From a candidate division KSB1 bacterium (GTDB lineage Bacteria > Zhuqueibacterota > Zhuqueibacteria > JANLFK01 > Oleimicrobiaceae), in NCBI GenBank assembly GCA_034506335.1, contig JAPDPR010000021.1, positions 1-49,363 on the forward strand: a stretch of 49,363 nucleotides of DNA, in the 5' to 3' direction. A program made the translations under genes and the position numbers. The notes under the pieces are model-generated. The model was not told the DNA's origin and did no database searches. It saw only the letters and a list, made by a program, of their open reading frames with translations. This document shows, in pieces, positions 1 through 6,937 of this stretch (position 1 is its first letter; the number at the start of each line of letters is the position of its first letter).

Positions 1-2
1 AG

Positions 3-527
3 TTCGCCCAGGACAAGCCCTTGAGCATGAGCGCCAGCATCTGCTTCGAGCAGAACTATAGCGGTGTAGACGGCGACAGCGCGTCGTCCACCGAGATCTA
101 TGCCCTGCTCTCCAGCCTGGCAGATCTTCCTTTGCGGCAGGACATTGCGGTGACTGGGTCGGTGAATCAGAAGGGCGAGATTCAGCCCATCGGCGGGGTC
201 AACGAAAAGATTGAGGGCTTTTTCCGCGTGTGCAAGGTGCGCGGGCTTACCGGTCGGCAGGGGGTCATCATCCCCAGGCGGAATGTGCAGGACCTGGCCC
301 TGCACAAAGAGGTCGTCGAAGCAGTCAAGAAAGGCAAGTTTCACATCTATCCGGTCGACACCATCGATCAGGGCATTACGATTCTTACCGGGGTGCCTGC
401 AGGGGAACGCGGGCCTGACGGCCGTTTCCCCGAGGGTACTGTCAACGCACGGGTCGATGCGCGCCTGCGCGAGCTAGCGGAGGGGCTTCGGCAGTTTGCC
501 CCGTCACAGGCACTTGAGCGGGAATAG
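3..527 (+). CDS. Lon-family ATP-dependent protease, C-terminal proteolytic domain (5' truncated by window)
   Basis: The frame is open from the window edge and encodes about 174 residues of the S16 (Lon) protease domain. The catalytic Ser lies in a GDSAS motif (residue 26 of the visible part) and the catalytic Lys in GGVNEK (residue 69). The 43-residue Ser-Lys spacing is the one known for Lon. The [11 protein letters not shown] and [14 protein letters not shown] signatures are of the LonB-like type, in which an AAA module precedes the protease, rather than of classical LonA; the ATPase part is outside the window. The last 35 or so residues after the conserved domain are a charged tail. The likely role is ATP-dependent degradation of damaged or regulatory cytoplasmic proteins. 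It is followed 23 bases later by the permease gene on the same strand. Confidence 0.9.
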   Translation, partial: FAQDKPLSMSASICFEQNYSGVDGDSASSTEIYALLSSLADLPLRQDIAVTGSVNQKGEIQPIGGVNEKIEGFFRVCKVRGLTGRQGVIIPRRNVQDLALHKEVVEAVKKGKFHIYPVDTIDQGITILTGVPAGERGPDGRFPEGTVNARVDARLRELAEGLRQFAPSQALERE

Positions 528-550
528 AACGGAACCAAGGAGCAGAGAGT

Positions 551-907
551 ATGCAGAGCTTTTACTTTGCCTTGTTAGGTCTGGCAGCGGGCATCCTGGG
601 TGGGGCATTCGGCATCGGTGGCGGCGCGCTCATGGTGCCAGTAATGGTTCTATTCATGAATGTGGAACCACACACTGCAATCGGCACCTCCCTATCGATC
701 ATCATCCCCATTTCCATTGCCGCGACCATTCGCCACGTCACTCTGCACAATGTGGACATGAGCATTGTCATCCCTGGGGCAATCGGTGGCATCTTGGGTG
801 GCGTGATCGGTGCCACCATCATCGCCAGTCTCCCTGCCGTGTACGCGAAGAAGGGGTTGGCCATCTTTATGATCTACATGGCCGTGCGGTTGCTCCTCTC
901 CAAATAG
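551..907 (+). CDS. Half-size TauE/SafE-family membrane permease
   Basis: This is a very hydrophobic 118-residue protein with about four membrane segments and the Gly-rich N-terminal signature of the TauE/SafE family (GGAFGIGGGALMVP, residues 18-31). Family members export or import sulfite, sulfonates or related organic anions, but the substrate here cannot be told. Full-length members are about 250 residues with two such halves. This gene encodes one half only and ends cleanly with a stop, so it may work as a homodimer or pair with a second half encoded elsewhere. The ATG at 551 has a good AAGGAG ribosome site at 537-542. It follows the Lon-type gene closely and is followed after 18 bases by a metallophosphoesterase. 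Confidence 0.8.
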   Translation: MQSFYFALLGLAAGILGGAFGIGGGALMVPVMVLFMNVEPHTAIGTSLSIIIPISIAATIRHVTLHNVDMSIVIPGAIGGILGGVIGATIIASLPAVYAKKGLAIFMIYMAVRLLLSK

Positions 908-925
908 CGCGGAAAAGGTCCGAAC

Positions 926-1792
926 GTGCGAGGCAATAGGCCGGGGAAATTCACATTGTGGGTGGAGGACCTGAAGGCATCTTTACATCCGGGCAGGGTC
1001 GTGCTTCCTCTCCTCGGGCTGGGCAGCAGGGGGCGCCGCAACGCCTTGAATATCTGCGTTAGGCATGAGACCCTGGAGCTACCTACCCTCCCGTCGCCCT
1101 TTTCCGGCTTCACGATCCTCTTCATGTCCGACTTGCACATCGACCAGGACCCTGCGCTACAACAGGTGGTCTTGAAAAAGATAGCTGACCTCAGGGTAGA
1201 CGTAGCCTGCTTGGCAGGGGACTTCCGGCGGCGCATTCTTGGCGACCCAAGCTTCGCCCTCCGGTTGCTTGAGCCTGTCATCGCGGCGATAAAGGCGCGT
1301 GAGGGGGTTTTTGCCGTGCGCGGCAACCATGACAGCGCGCGGCTTATTGAGGGGCTAAGTTCGTTGGGCGTGCAGATGCTCGACAATCGTGCCCACACGT
1401 TCGCTCGCTCTGGCCAACGCCTGTGGCTGGCAGGGGTGGACGACCCCCACCTGTATCGCGCCCACGACGTACAATCGGCGCTCAGTGAGGTTCCCGCTGG
1501 CGAGTGCGTCATCCTGCTTGCGCACTCGCCAGAGGCGTATGAGGAGGCGGCCAAGGCGGGCGTGAGCCTGTACCTTTGCGGCCACACTCACGGCGGGCAA
1601 GTTCTGATTCCCGGCATTGGCTCCCTGGTGAAGAACATGCGCGCACCTATGGACTTTCACCGCGGCTTCTGGCGGCACGAGGGGATGCTCGGGTACACAA
1701 GCACCGGTGTTGGCTCAGGCTCGGTCTTTGCCCGCTTCAATTGCCCGCCGGAGATTGTGGTGTTCACGCTCGAGCCAGCTCAACGTAAATAG
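926..1792 (+). CDS. Metallophosphoesterase (calcineurin-like, YaeI/YkuE type)
   Basis: This is a 288-residue calcineurin-like phosphoesterase. The metal-binding motifs occur in the family order: SDLHID, AGDF, GNHD, AHSPE and GHTHGG, supplying the Asp, His and Asn ligands of a two-metal site. The first 65 or so residues before SDLH form a basic, non-conserved segment without a clear membrane anchor. YaeI/YkuE relatives act on UDP-diacylglucosamine-like or other phosphodiester substrates at the membrane; the substrate here is unknown. The start is a GTG at 926, 18 bases after the permease stop, with GGAAAAGG at 911-918 as a plausible ribosome site. It is the last plus-strand gene; everything to the right is transcribed towards it. 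Confidence 0.85.
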   Translation: MRGNRPGKFTLWVEDLKASLHPGRVVLPLLGLGSRGRRNALNICVRHETLELPTLPSPFSGFTILFMSDLHIDQDPALQQVVLKKIADLRVDVACLAGDFRRRILGDPSFALRLLEPVIAAIKAREGVFAVRGNHDSARLIEGLSSLGVQMLDNRAHTFARSGQRLWLAGVDDPHLYRAHDVQSALSEVPAGECVILLAHSPEAYEEAAKAGVSLYLCGHTHGGQVLIPGIGSLVKNMRAPMDFHRGFWRHEGMLGYTSTGVGSGSVFARFNCPPEIVVFTLEPAQRK

Positions 1793-1828
1793 CGCGTGCA
1801 CTGCGGGGGGAAGCGGCACGGTGAGGAG

Positions 1829-1906
1829 GCACAGAGGCGCAAAACCACATAGGGTGAGTTCCTTTGCCCTCTTTGAGCTCAATCCCAGAGTTTCGCGCCT
1901 GTGTGC
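1829..1906. repeat. Imperfect inverted repeat (possible decayed palindromic element)
   Basis: Positions 1829-1845 and 1890-1906 are near-perfect reverse complements (15 of 17 bases) around a 44-base centre. This is the size and shape of small palindromic intergenic repeats. Only one copy is visible in the window, so its repetitive nature is not shown. Confidence 0.35.
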
Positions 1907-2070
1907 AGAACAAAGTGCTGAGGTCCTCTGGCTGGTCCTGGTGAACCTGAGGCATGGCTCTGCGGGGGCTAGGCGGTGCTTGTCGGATGTGCCCTAGGTG
2001 CTACTGATGTATGCATACGTGGACGGAAGGTGGGATCGGGCCTCCATACCCATCTTTAGGGGTGCTGGGA

Positions 2071-2088
2071 GCCCCGCGGAAGCGGGGC
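2071..2088. other. Short GC hairpin
   Basis: A perfect 7-bp stem (GCCCCGC/GCGGGGC) closes on a GGAA loop. Neither strand has a T-run directly after it, so it is not a canonical intrinsic terminator. It may assist termination of the plus-strand transcript or be a small palindromic repeat. Confidence 0.35.
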
Positions 2089-2190
2089 AAATTCACCCCC
2101 GGTATTGAGCACTGATTGATCTCGACTTTCGAGCGTGCAGGAAAACCGTCGGTCGCGGTTGTTCCGGTGAGAGCGCCGTGCATTGAGGCA

Positions 2191-2220
2191 GAAAAGGCCG
2201 GCTCACCAGGAGCCGGCCTT
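2191..2220 (-). terminator. Intrinsic terminator of the fumarase operon
   Basis: A perfect 10-bp stem (2194-2203 with 2211-2220, AAGGCCGGCT and its complement) has a 7-base loop. On the minus strand it runs into TTTT. It starts 43 bases after the stop of the fumarase beta gene and is correctly oriented for it. Confidence 0.85.
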
Positions 2221-2263
2221 CGAGTCCTATTGTGTCCTCCGATGGCCCTCAGTGCGGCCCACG

Positions 2264-2821
2264 TCACTTCACCTCATACTTTGCCCGCCCCTCGCGATAG
2301 ATGTTGCCGCCGTGGCAATCCTGGGCCACGATAGCGGGAAAGTTTTTCACTTCAAGACGTTGGATGGCTTCTGCACCCAGGTCCTCATAGGCGACCACTT
2401 CAGACTTGAGGATCGATTTGGCGATGAGGGCGGCCGCACCGCCCACCGCGGCAAAATAGACCGCCTTGTGGGCCTGCAGCGCCTGAGCTACTTCGGCCCC
2501 CATCTCGCCCTTGCCGATCATCCCCTTCAGCCCCTGGCGGATGAGGGCTGGGGCATAGGGGTCCATGCGGTAGCTTGTCGTTGGTCCTGCCGAGCCGATG
2601 GGCATCCCAGGCCGGGCGGGCGAGGGGCCGACGTAGTAGATGAGCTGCCCCTTTACGTCGAAAGGCAGCGGCTTGCCCTCGGCCAAAAGCTCCACCAGGC
2701 GCTTGTGGGCCGCATCCCGGCCGGTGTAGATGACCCCGGTGATCAGCACGCTATCCCCTACCCGCAACTTTTCCACCTGCTCATCGGTCAACGGGGTGGT
2801 AATCTTGATTGCCTCTGCCAT
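2264..2821 (-). CDS. Fumarate hydratase class I, beta (C-terminal) subunit
   Basis: This 185-residue protein matches the C-terminal Fe-S hydro-lyase (Fumerase_C) family: TGVIYTGRDAAHKR near the N-terminus, GPTTSYRMD in the middle and the EVKNFPAIVAQDCHGGN region near the C-terminus. With the alpha subunit it forms the oxygen-sensitive [4Fe-4S] fumarase that interconverts fumarate and L-malate. The start was placed at the ATG at 2821 (MAEAIK), which has a GGGAAGG site just upstream. An upstream in-frame start would only add a non-conserved segment overlapping the alpha gene. It follows the alpha gene after 41 bases and is the last gene before the terminator at 2191-2220. Confidence 0.92.
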   Translation of the reverse strand: MAEAIKITTPLTDEQVEKLRVGDSVLITGVIYTGRDAAHKRLVELLAEGKPLPFDVKGQLIYYVGPSPARPGMPIGSAGPTTSYRMDPYAPALIRQGLKGMIGKGEMGAEVAQALQAHKAVYFAAVGGAAALIAKSILKSEVVAYEDLGAEAIQRLEVKNFPAIVAQDCHGGNIYREGRAKYEVK

Positions 2822-2862
2822 ATGACCTTCCCTCACGCGTTGGTGGCTTCCGATGTCTGGCC

Positions 2863-3705
2863 TCAGATGACCGCCGTCTTGTGGCGCGCGGCGTGGCATT
2901 GCATGTTCACCGCCGCCGGCAGCGAAGCGATGTGACAGGGGTAAACCTCCACGTGCACGTCCAGCGCCGTCGTCCGTCCACCCAGGCCCTGTGGTCCAAT
3001 CCCCAGCCTGTTGATGCGCTCCAAGAGCTCCACTTCCATGTCTGCGTAGAACGGGTCAGGGTGACGCTGTCCAATGGGACGCAACAGGGCTTTCTTGGCC
3101 AGCCAGGCGCACTTGTCGAACGTGCCGCCAATCCCTACCCCCACGATTACCGGCGGGCAGGGGTTGCCGCCAGAACGACTGACCCGATCGACGACAAAGT
3201 TCTTCACCCCCTCCACGCCGTCTGCGGGCCGAAGCATCCGCACTTCGCTCATGTTCTCGCTGCCACCCCCTTTCGGGGCCACAGTGATAGTCAATTTGTC
3301 CCCTGGCACGATTTCCGTCCATACCACGGGCGGCGTGTTATCTTTGGTGTTGACCCGCCGCAACGGGTCGGCCACAATCGACTTGCGCAGATAACCCTCG
3401 CCGTAGCCCTTGCGCACCCCCTCGTTTAATGCCTCCCACAGGTCGCCGCCAACAATGTGCACCTCCTGGCCAATCTCCACAAAGAGCACGGCAAAGCCGG
3501 TGTCCTGGCACATAGGGAACAGGCCCTCGCGCGCAATAGCTGCATTCTCGATGAGCTGGTCCAGGATGGCACGGGCAGTGGGCGACTCCTCCTTCTCCCG
3601 GAAGTGCCTAAAGCTCTCGATAACGTCCTCGTCCAGCTCGTAGTTAGCGGCAATACAGAGCTCCGCAACGGTCTTGACAACCTGGTCCACGTGGATTTCT
3701 CTCAT
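2863..3705 (-). CDS. Fumarate hydratase class I, alpha (N-terminal) subunit
   Basis: This 280-residue subunit carries the three conserved cysteines of the [4Fe-4S] cluster: C66 in PMCQDTG, C183 in NPCPPV and C270 in the C-terminal QCHA. It catalyses the fumarate/malate step together with the beta subunit. The related two-subunit L(+)-tartrate dehydratases share this fold, but fumarase is the more common function for this subunit pair. Its ATG (3705) overlaps the TGA of the preceding hydrolase gene as ATGA, so translation is probably coupled. Class I fumarases are oxygen-labile and typical of anaerobes, which fits the ferredoxin enzymes elsewhere in the window. Confidence 0.92.
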   Translation of the reverse strand: MREIHVDQVVKTVAELCIAANYELDEDVIESFRHFREKEESPTARAILDQLIENAAIAREGLFPMCQDTGFAVLFVEIGQEVHIVGGDLWEALNEGVRKGYGEGYLRKSIVADPLRRVNTKDNTPPVVWTEIVPGDKLTITVAPKGGGSENMSEVRMLRPADGVEGVKNFVVDRVSRSGGNPCPPVIVGVGIGGTFDKCAWLAKKALLRPIGQRHPDPFYADMEVELLERINRLGIGPQGLGGRTTALDVHVEVYPCHIASLPAAVNMQCHAARHKTAVI

Positions 3706-4364
3706 AGCAGGTGCTCCTCGATGACCACAATCTTCATTTCCGTGGGCAGCGTCTCCTTCGTCACCTCGAAGCTGCTCCCCTTGACTCGTTCCACGTTCTT
3801 CTTCCCCTTGAGGAACTCATCCACCTTGGCCAAGGGGAACCCCAGGACATCGGTCTTGTAGTGCATGGGCACCACAATTCTTGGCTTGAGGGCGGTGACC
3901 ACCTCCCAGGCCTCGTTATGGTCGATGGTGAAAAAGCCCCCTACTGGTACGAAGAGGATGTCCACAGGGCCGATCTCCTGCACATGCGCAGGCGAGAGGG
4001 TGTGCCCCAGGTCGCCGCAGTGGCATATGCGCAGGCCATCGGCCTCCATGACAAAAACCGTGTTGCGGCCACGCTCTTTGCCCCCGCTCTTGTCGTGAAA
4101 AGTGGCTACGCCTCTGAAGCTGATTCCCTTGGCTTCGTGTGTGCCGGCGCCAAGCACAACCTGGGGTGCCCCGGGAAGACCTTTGTGCCCAGCATGGTCT
4201 GGGTGGGTGTCATGGCTCACAAAGACCACGTCCACCTTTTGCGTAATCGGCTTGTACCCCACTGCTCCGTCGTAGGAACCGGCCACATAGGGGTCGCTGA
4301 GGACCTTCACCCCTTGGTCTGTCTCAAACAAGAAGGCATCATGACCAAGCCACGTGATCTTCAT
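3702..4364 (-). CDS. MBL-fold metal-dependent hydrolase (UPF0173-like)
   Basis: This 220-residue metallo-beta-lactamase-fold protein belongs to the small UPF0173/YtkL-like group. Visible features are the N-terminal MKITWLGH strand, a metal motif SHDTHPDH (residues 50-57), a CGDLGHT segment and a C-terminal VPMHYKTD motif. The first metal motif reads HxxHxDH, one residue longer than the usual HxHxDH. The substrate is unknown. The ATG at 4364 was chosen because it has GGAGGG just upstream and begins the conserved domain. The gene is the first of a three-gene unit with the fumarase subunits and overlaps the alpha-subunit start by four bases. A role linked to fumarase is suggested only by this coupling. 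Confidence 0.85.
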   Translation of the reverse strand: MKITWLGHDAFLFETDQGVKVLSDPYVAGSYDGAVGYKPITQKVDVVFVSHDTHPDHAGHKGLPGAPQVVLGAGTHEAKGISFRGVATFHDKSGGKERGRNTVFVMEADGLRICHCGDLGHTLSPAHVQEIGPVDILFVPVGGFFTIDHNEAWEVVTALKPRIVVPMHYKTDVLGFPLAKVDEFLKGKKNVERVKGSSFEVTKETLPTEMKIVVIEEHLL

Positions 4365-4404
4365 GGTGGGTCCCTCCTCTCGCTTAGCGTCACCGACTGT
4401 GGAC

Positions 4405-4442
4405 AAACAAAAAGGTGGGCCTTTGCCTTAAGGAGCCCACCT
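4405..4442 (-). terminator. Intrinsic terminator after rpmA
   Basis: The stem AGGTGGGC/GCCCACCT (4413-4420 with 4435-4442, inner loop partly paired) is followed on the minus strand by TTTTTGTTTG. It lies 22 bases after the rpmA stop and only 48 bases before the start codon of the downstream hydrolase gene. Confidence 0.85.
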
Positions 4443-4464
4443 CCTACGCTCTCTGCGTCATTGT

Positions 4465-4716
4465 TCAGGCGTAGACGCTGACCACTTTCTTGGCTCTGCC
4501 GCGACGCTCAAACTTGACGGTCCCGTCCGTGAGGGCAAAAAGCGTATTGTCTCTGCCGATGCCCACGTTTGCTCCTGGGTGGATGCGCGTCCCGCGCTGG
4601 CGGACCAAAATGCTGCCAGCAGTGACAAACTGACCATCAAAACGCTTCACTCCCAGCATCTGCGGGTTGCTGTCGCGTCCGTTTCTAGAGCTCCCAACAC
4701 CCTTCTTATGCGCCAT
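4465..4716 (-). CDS. rpmA: 50S ribosomal protein L27
   Basis: The 83-residue L27 starts with the conserved [17 protein letters not shown] end, which reaches into the peptidyl transferase centre. There is no N-terminal cleavable extension of the Firmicutes type at the chosen ATG (4716), which is preceded by GGAGGTTGGTAAC. The conserved [16 protein letters not shown] region follows. It comes 25 bases after rplU, the usual rplU-rpmA order. Confidence 0.97.
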   Translation of the reverse strand: MAHKKGVGSSRNGRDSNPQMLGVKRFDGQFVTAGSILVRQRGTRIHPGANVGIGRDNTLFALTDGTVKFERRGRAKKVVSVYA

Positions 4717-4741
4717 GTTACCAACCTCCTCCCAAGCCGCC

Positions 4742-5056
4742 TCAGGCGGCGACAATTTTCTCAATTCTCAGCCGCGTAAACGGCTGCCGGTGCCCCTTCT
4801 TGACCTTGTACCCTTTGCGGCGCTTCTTCTTAAACACGATCACCTTGGGCCCCTTGCCGTGCGCCACTACCGTGGCCTGAATCGTAGCCCCCTCAATCGT
4901 TGGCGTCCCGACCCGCACCTCCCCTTCGCGGGCCAAGAGATAGACCTGACCCAAGTCCACAGTGGCACCGACCTCAGCATCGACACGTGGCGCAATGACC
5001 TCAGCACCTTGTTCTACCCGAAACTGCTTTCCTGCTATGTCTACGATAGCGTACAT
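4742..5056 (-). CDS. rplU: 50S ribosomal protein L21
   Basis: The 104-residue L21 shows the family start [11 protein letters not shown] and the basic C-terminal half with [16 protein letters not shown], which binds 23S rRNA. The ATG at 5056 is preceded by GGAGG and is where the conserved protein begins; upstream in-frame codons belong to the end of rng. Gene order rng-rplU-rpmA is widely conserved in bacteria. Confidence 0.97.
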   Translation of the reverse strand: MYAIVDIAGKQFRVEQGAEVIAPRVDAEVGATVDLGQVYLLAREGEVRVGTPTIEGATIQATVVAHGKGPKVIVFKKKRRKGYKVKKGHRQPFTRLRIEKIVAA

Positions 5057-5127
5057 GAAAAGGAACCTCCGTGGTTCATTGTCGTCCAAAGAAAGGCACG
5101 CAAATATAGCAAATCGGAGCCTCTTTG

Positions 5128-6648
5128 TCAAGCCTTAAATGTGTCGGTGATGTCCGCGTTGGTCTTCTTGGAGATGACGCGAAACTCGTTGAGGGGCAGG
5201 CTCGGCTCGGGCGTCACGGCAATATGCACGCGAAAGCGCCACATCATCTGTCTGATCCTACTCACCAACCCGCTCTCCAAGAAATCCGCCATAGCCGGAT
5301 GGACGCGTAGTTCCAGGCGGCGCAGGCGACTCTGCGAGCGGAAGCGCTTTAACCAGCGCTCTATCTGGGTGGCCACAGTGGTCTTGGAGATCACCCGCCC
5401 GGTTCCCTCGCAGGTGGGACAGGGCTCGCTCAGGGCGTAGAGCAAGCTAGGACGGATGCGCTCGCGCGTCATTTCTATGATGCCGAACTCGCTGATCGGG
5501 GCAACGTTGACCTGGGCCCGATCTTTCTTCAGTTCCTGCATGAACTCGTTGTACAGGCGCTGCTTGTTCTTCTCGTCCGTCATGTCAATGAAATCGATAA
5601 CGATGAGCCCCCCGAGGTCCCGGAGCCGCAGCTGACGGGCGATCTCCTTGGCAGCCTCGAGGTTGATCTTGAGGATGTTCTGCTCGTGGTCGCGTTTGCC
5701 CAAGTACTTGCCGCTGTTCACGTCGATGACCACCATGGCCTCGGTGTGATCCACAATGATGTAGCCCCCGCTCTTCAGCCACACTTTGCGGGCAATGCTC
5801 TTCTCGATCTCGGTCTCGATGTTGTAGGCATCGAATATCGGCTGGTTCTTCGTGTACAGCTGGACACGGTTGACCAGCGAGGGCGCCACGTCCTTAAGAT
5901 AGGCCACAATCTCCTTGTAAAGCTTCTTGGAGTCGACTACCAGGCTGGTGATATCGCTGGTGAACAGGTCGCGAATCACGCTGGAGGCCATCCCTACGTC
6001 CTTGTGTACCAGAGCCGGGGGGCTCATCCGCTTCGCTTTTTGGTTGAGCTTCTCCCAGGAGGCGAGGAGCCCTTCCAAGTCGTTGCGCAATACCTCTTCG
6101 CTTTTGCCTTCCGCAACCGTGCGCACGATGAGCCCGAATCCCTCTGGGCAGATGCGCTTGGCAAGCTTCTTCAGGCGGTTGCGCTCGCGCACATTGGCAA
6201 TCTTGCGCGAGACGCCGATCATCGGATCGTCAGGAACCAATACCAGGAATCTGCCGGGCAAAGAAAGCTCGGTGGTGACGCGCGCACCCTTGCTACCGAT
6301 GGGCTCCTTGGTCACCTGCACCAGAAGCTCCTGCCCCTCGCGGATTGATGGCCCACTGTAGGCGTGGCGACGCTCTTTGCTCCGACGCCTGACCTCGATG
6401 ACCGAATCGTAGGCACGAATCGTTTCACCCACGTCGGAAAAGTGCAAGAACGCATCTTGCGGCAGTCCGATGTCCACAAAGGCGGCGTCCATCCCTTTGA
6501 CCACATTGACGACGCGGCCTATGTAGATATCGCCTACCATCCTCTCGCTCTCCGGCCGCTCGATGAACAGCTCCACCAGCCGGCCGTCCTCGAGAATGGC
6601 GATGCGCGTTTCGCTCGTTGCTGCGTTTATGATGATGTCCTTCTTCAT
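5128..6648 (-). CDS. rng: Ribonuclease G (RNase E/G family)
   Basis: The 506-residue RNase G lacks the long degradosome scaffold of RNase E. An S1-like RNA-binding domain covers about residues 37-125. The catalytic metal ligands are D309 (VVIDVNSG) and D352 (IDFIDM), 43 residues apart as in E. coli RNase E. The zinc-link cysteines are C410 and C413 (CPTC). It is an endonuclease cutting single-stranded AU-rich RNA in 16S rRNA maturation and mRNA turnover. The ATG at 6648 (MKKDIIINA) follows an AGAGGA site and starts the conserved domain. It stands upstream of rplU-rpmA and downstream of a radical SAM/DUF2344 gene, a common neighbourhood in diverse bacteria. Confidence 0.95.
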   Translation of the reverse strand: MKKDIIINAATSETRIAILEDGRLVELFIERPESERMVGDIYIGRVVNVVKGMDAAFVDIGLPQDAFLHFSDVGETIRAYDSVIEVRRRSKERRHAYSGPSIREGQELLVQVTKEPIGSKGARVTTELSLPGRFLVLVPDDPMIGVSRKIANVRERNRLKKLAKRICPEGFGLIVRTVAEGKSEEVLRNDLEGLLASWEKLNQKAKRMSPPALVHKDVGMASSVIRDLFTSDITSLVVDSKKLYKEIVAYLKDVAPSLVNRVQLYTKNQPIFDAYNIETEIEKSIARKVWLKSGGYIIVDHTEAMVVIDVNSGKYLGKRDHEQNILKINLEAAKEIARQLRLRDLGGLIVIDFIDMTDEKNKQRLYNEFMQELKKDRAQVNVAPISEFGIIEMTRERIRPSLLYALSEPCPTCEGTGRVISKTTVATQIERWLKRFRSQSRLRRLELRVHPAMADFLESGLVSRIRQMMWRFRVHIAVTPEPSLPLNEFRVISKKTNADITDTFKA

Positions 6649-6937
6649 ATCCTCTATCCTAATGTTCCGCTGGTCAAGTGCAAGCTTCGCACGTGCCCAG
6701 CCTGTGTTGCCTTCCATCCAGGAGCCTCGGCGCTCGACACGGCCAACTTCCTCCCCGTGCGGTGCATCGGCGCGGGATACACGAGCGCCGACCGAGAGAC
6801 GACCGGCGGGCTACCTTTTGCCTCACGCGGGCAAGCCGCAGCGTGCCTGGACTTGGCGCTAACGACCTCGCCACAAGGGGCTGCTGTGCAAGAGGGCTCA
6901 ATTGCCGAGCGCGCGGGGCCGCGGCGTTTTCTGCTCC
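6649..6937. other. Intergenic region upstream of rng
   Basis: This is 289 bases between the stop of the radical SAM gene and the start of rng. Frames are open here on both strands, as expected for GC-rich DNA, but none has a recognisable domain. A weak minus-strand promoter-like pair (TTGCAC, 16 bases, TAGGAT) lies directly before the rng ribosome site, too close to the start codon to be persuasive. No terminator hairpin was found. Confidence 0.4.

Larger units (their letters stand above)
1793..2190. other. Intergenic region between convergent transcription units
   Basis: This lies between the stop of the metallophosphoesterase gene (+) and the terminator of the fumarase operon (-). No reading frame here has a recognisable domain or a convincing ribosome site. 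The region holds an imperfect palindrome (1829-1906) and a short perfect hairpin (2071-2088), both listed separately. I see nothing else. Confidence 0.6.

Noticed and set aside
2809..3429. Long plus-strand frame opposite the fumarase alpha gene, and similar long antisense frames opposite rng, the radical SAM gene, hutU and rplD
   Set aside because: They mirror genes with clear families on the minus strand, lack domains and ribosome sites, and are expected from GC-rich codon use.
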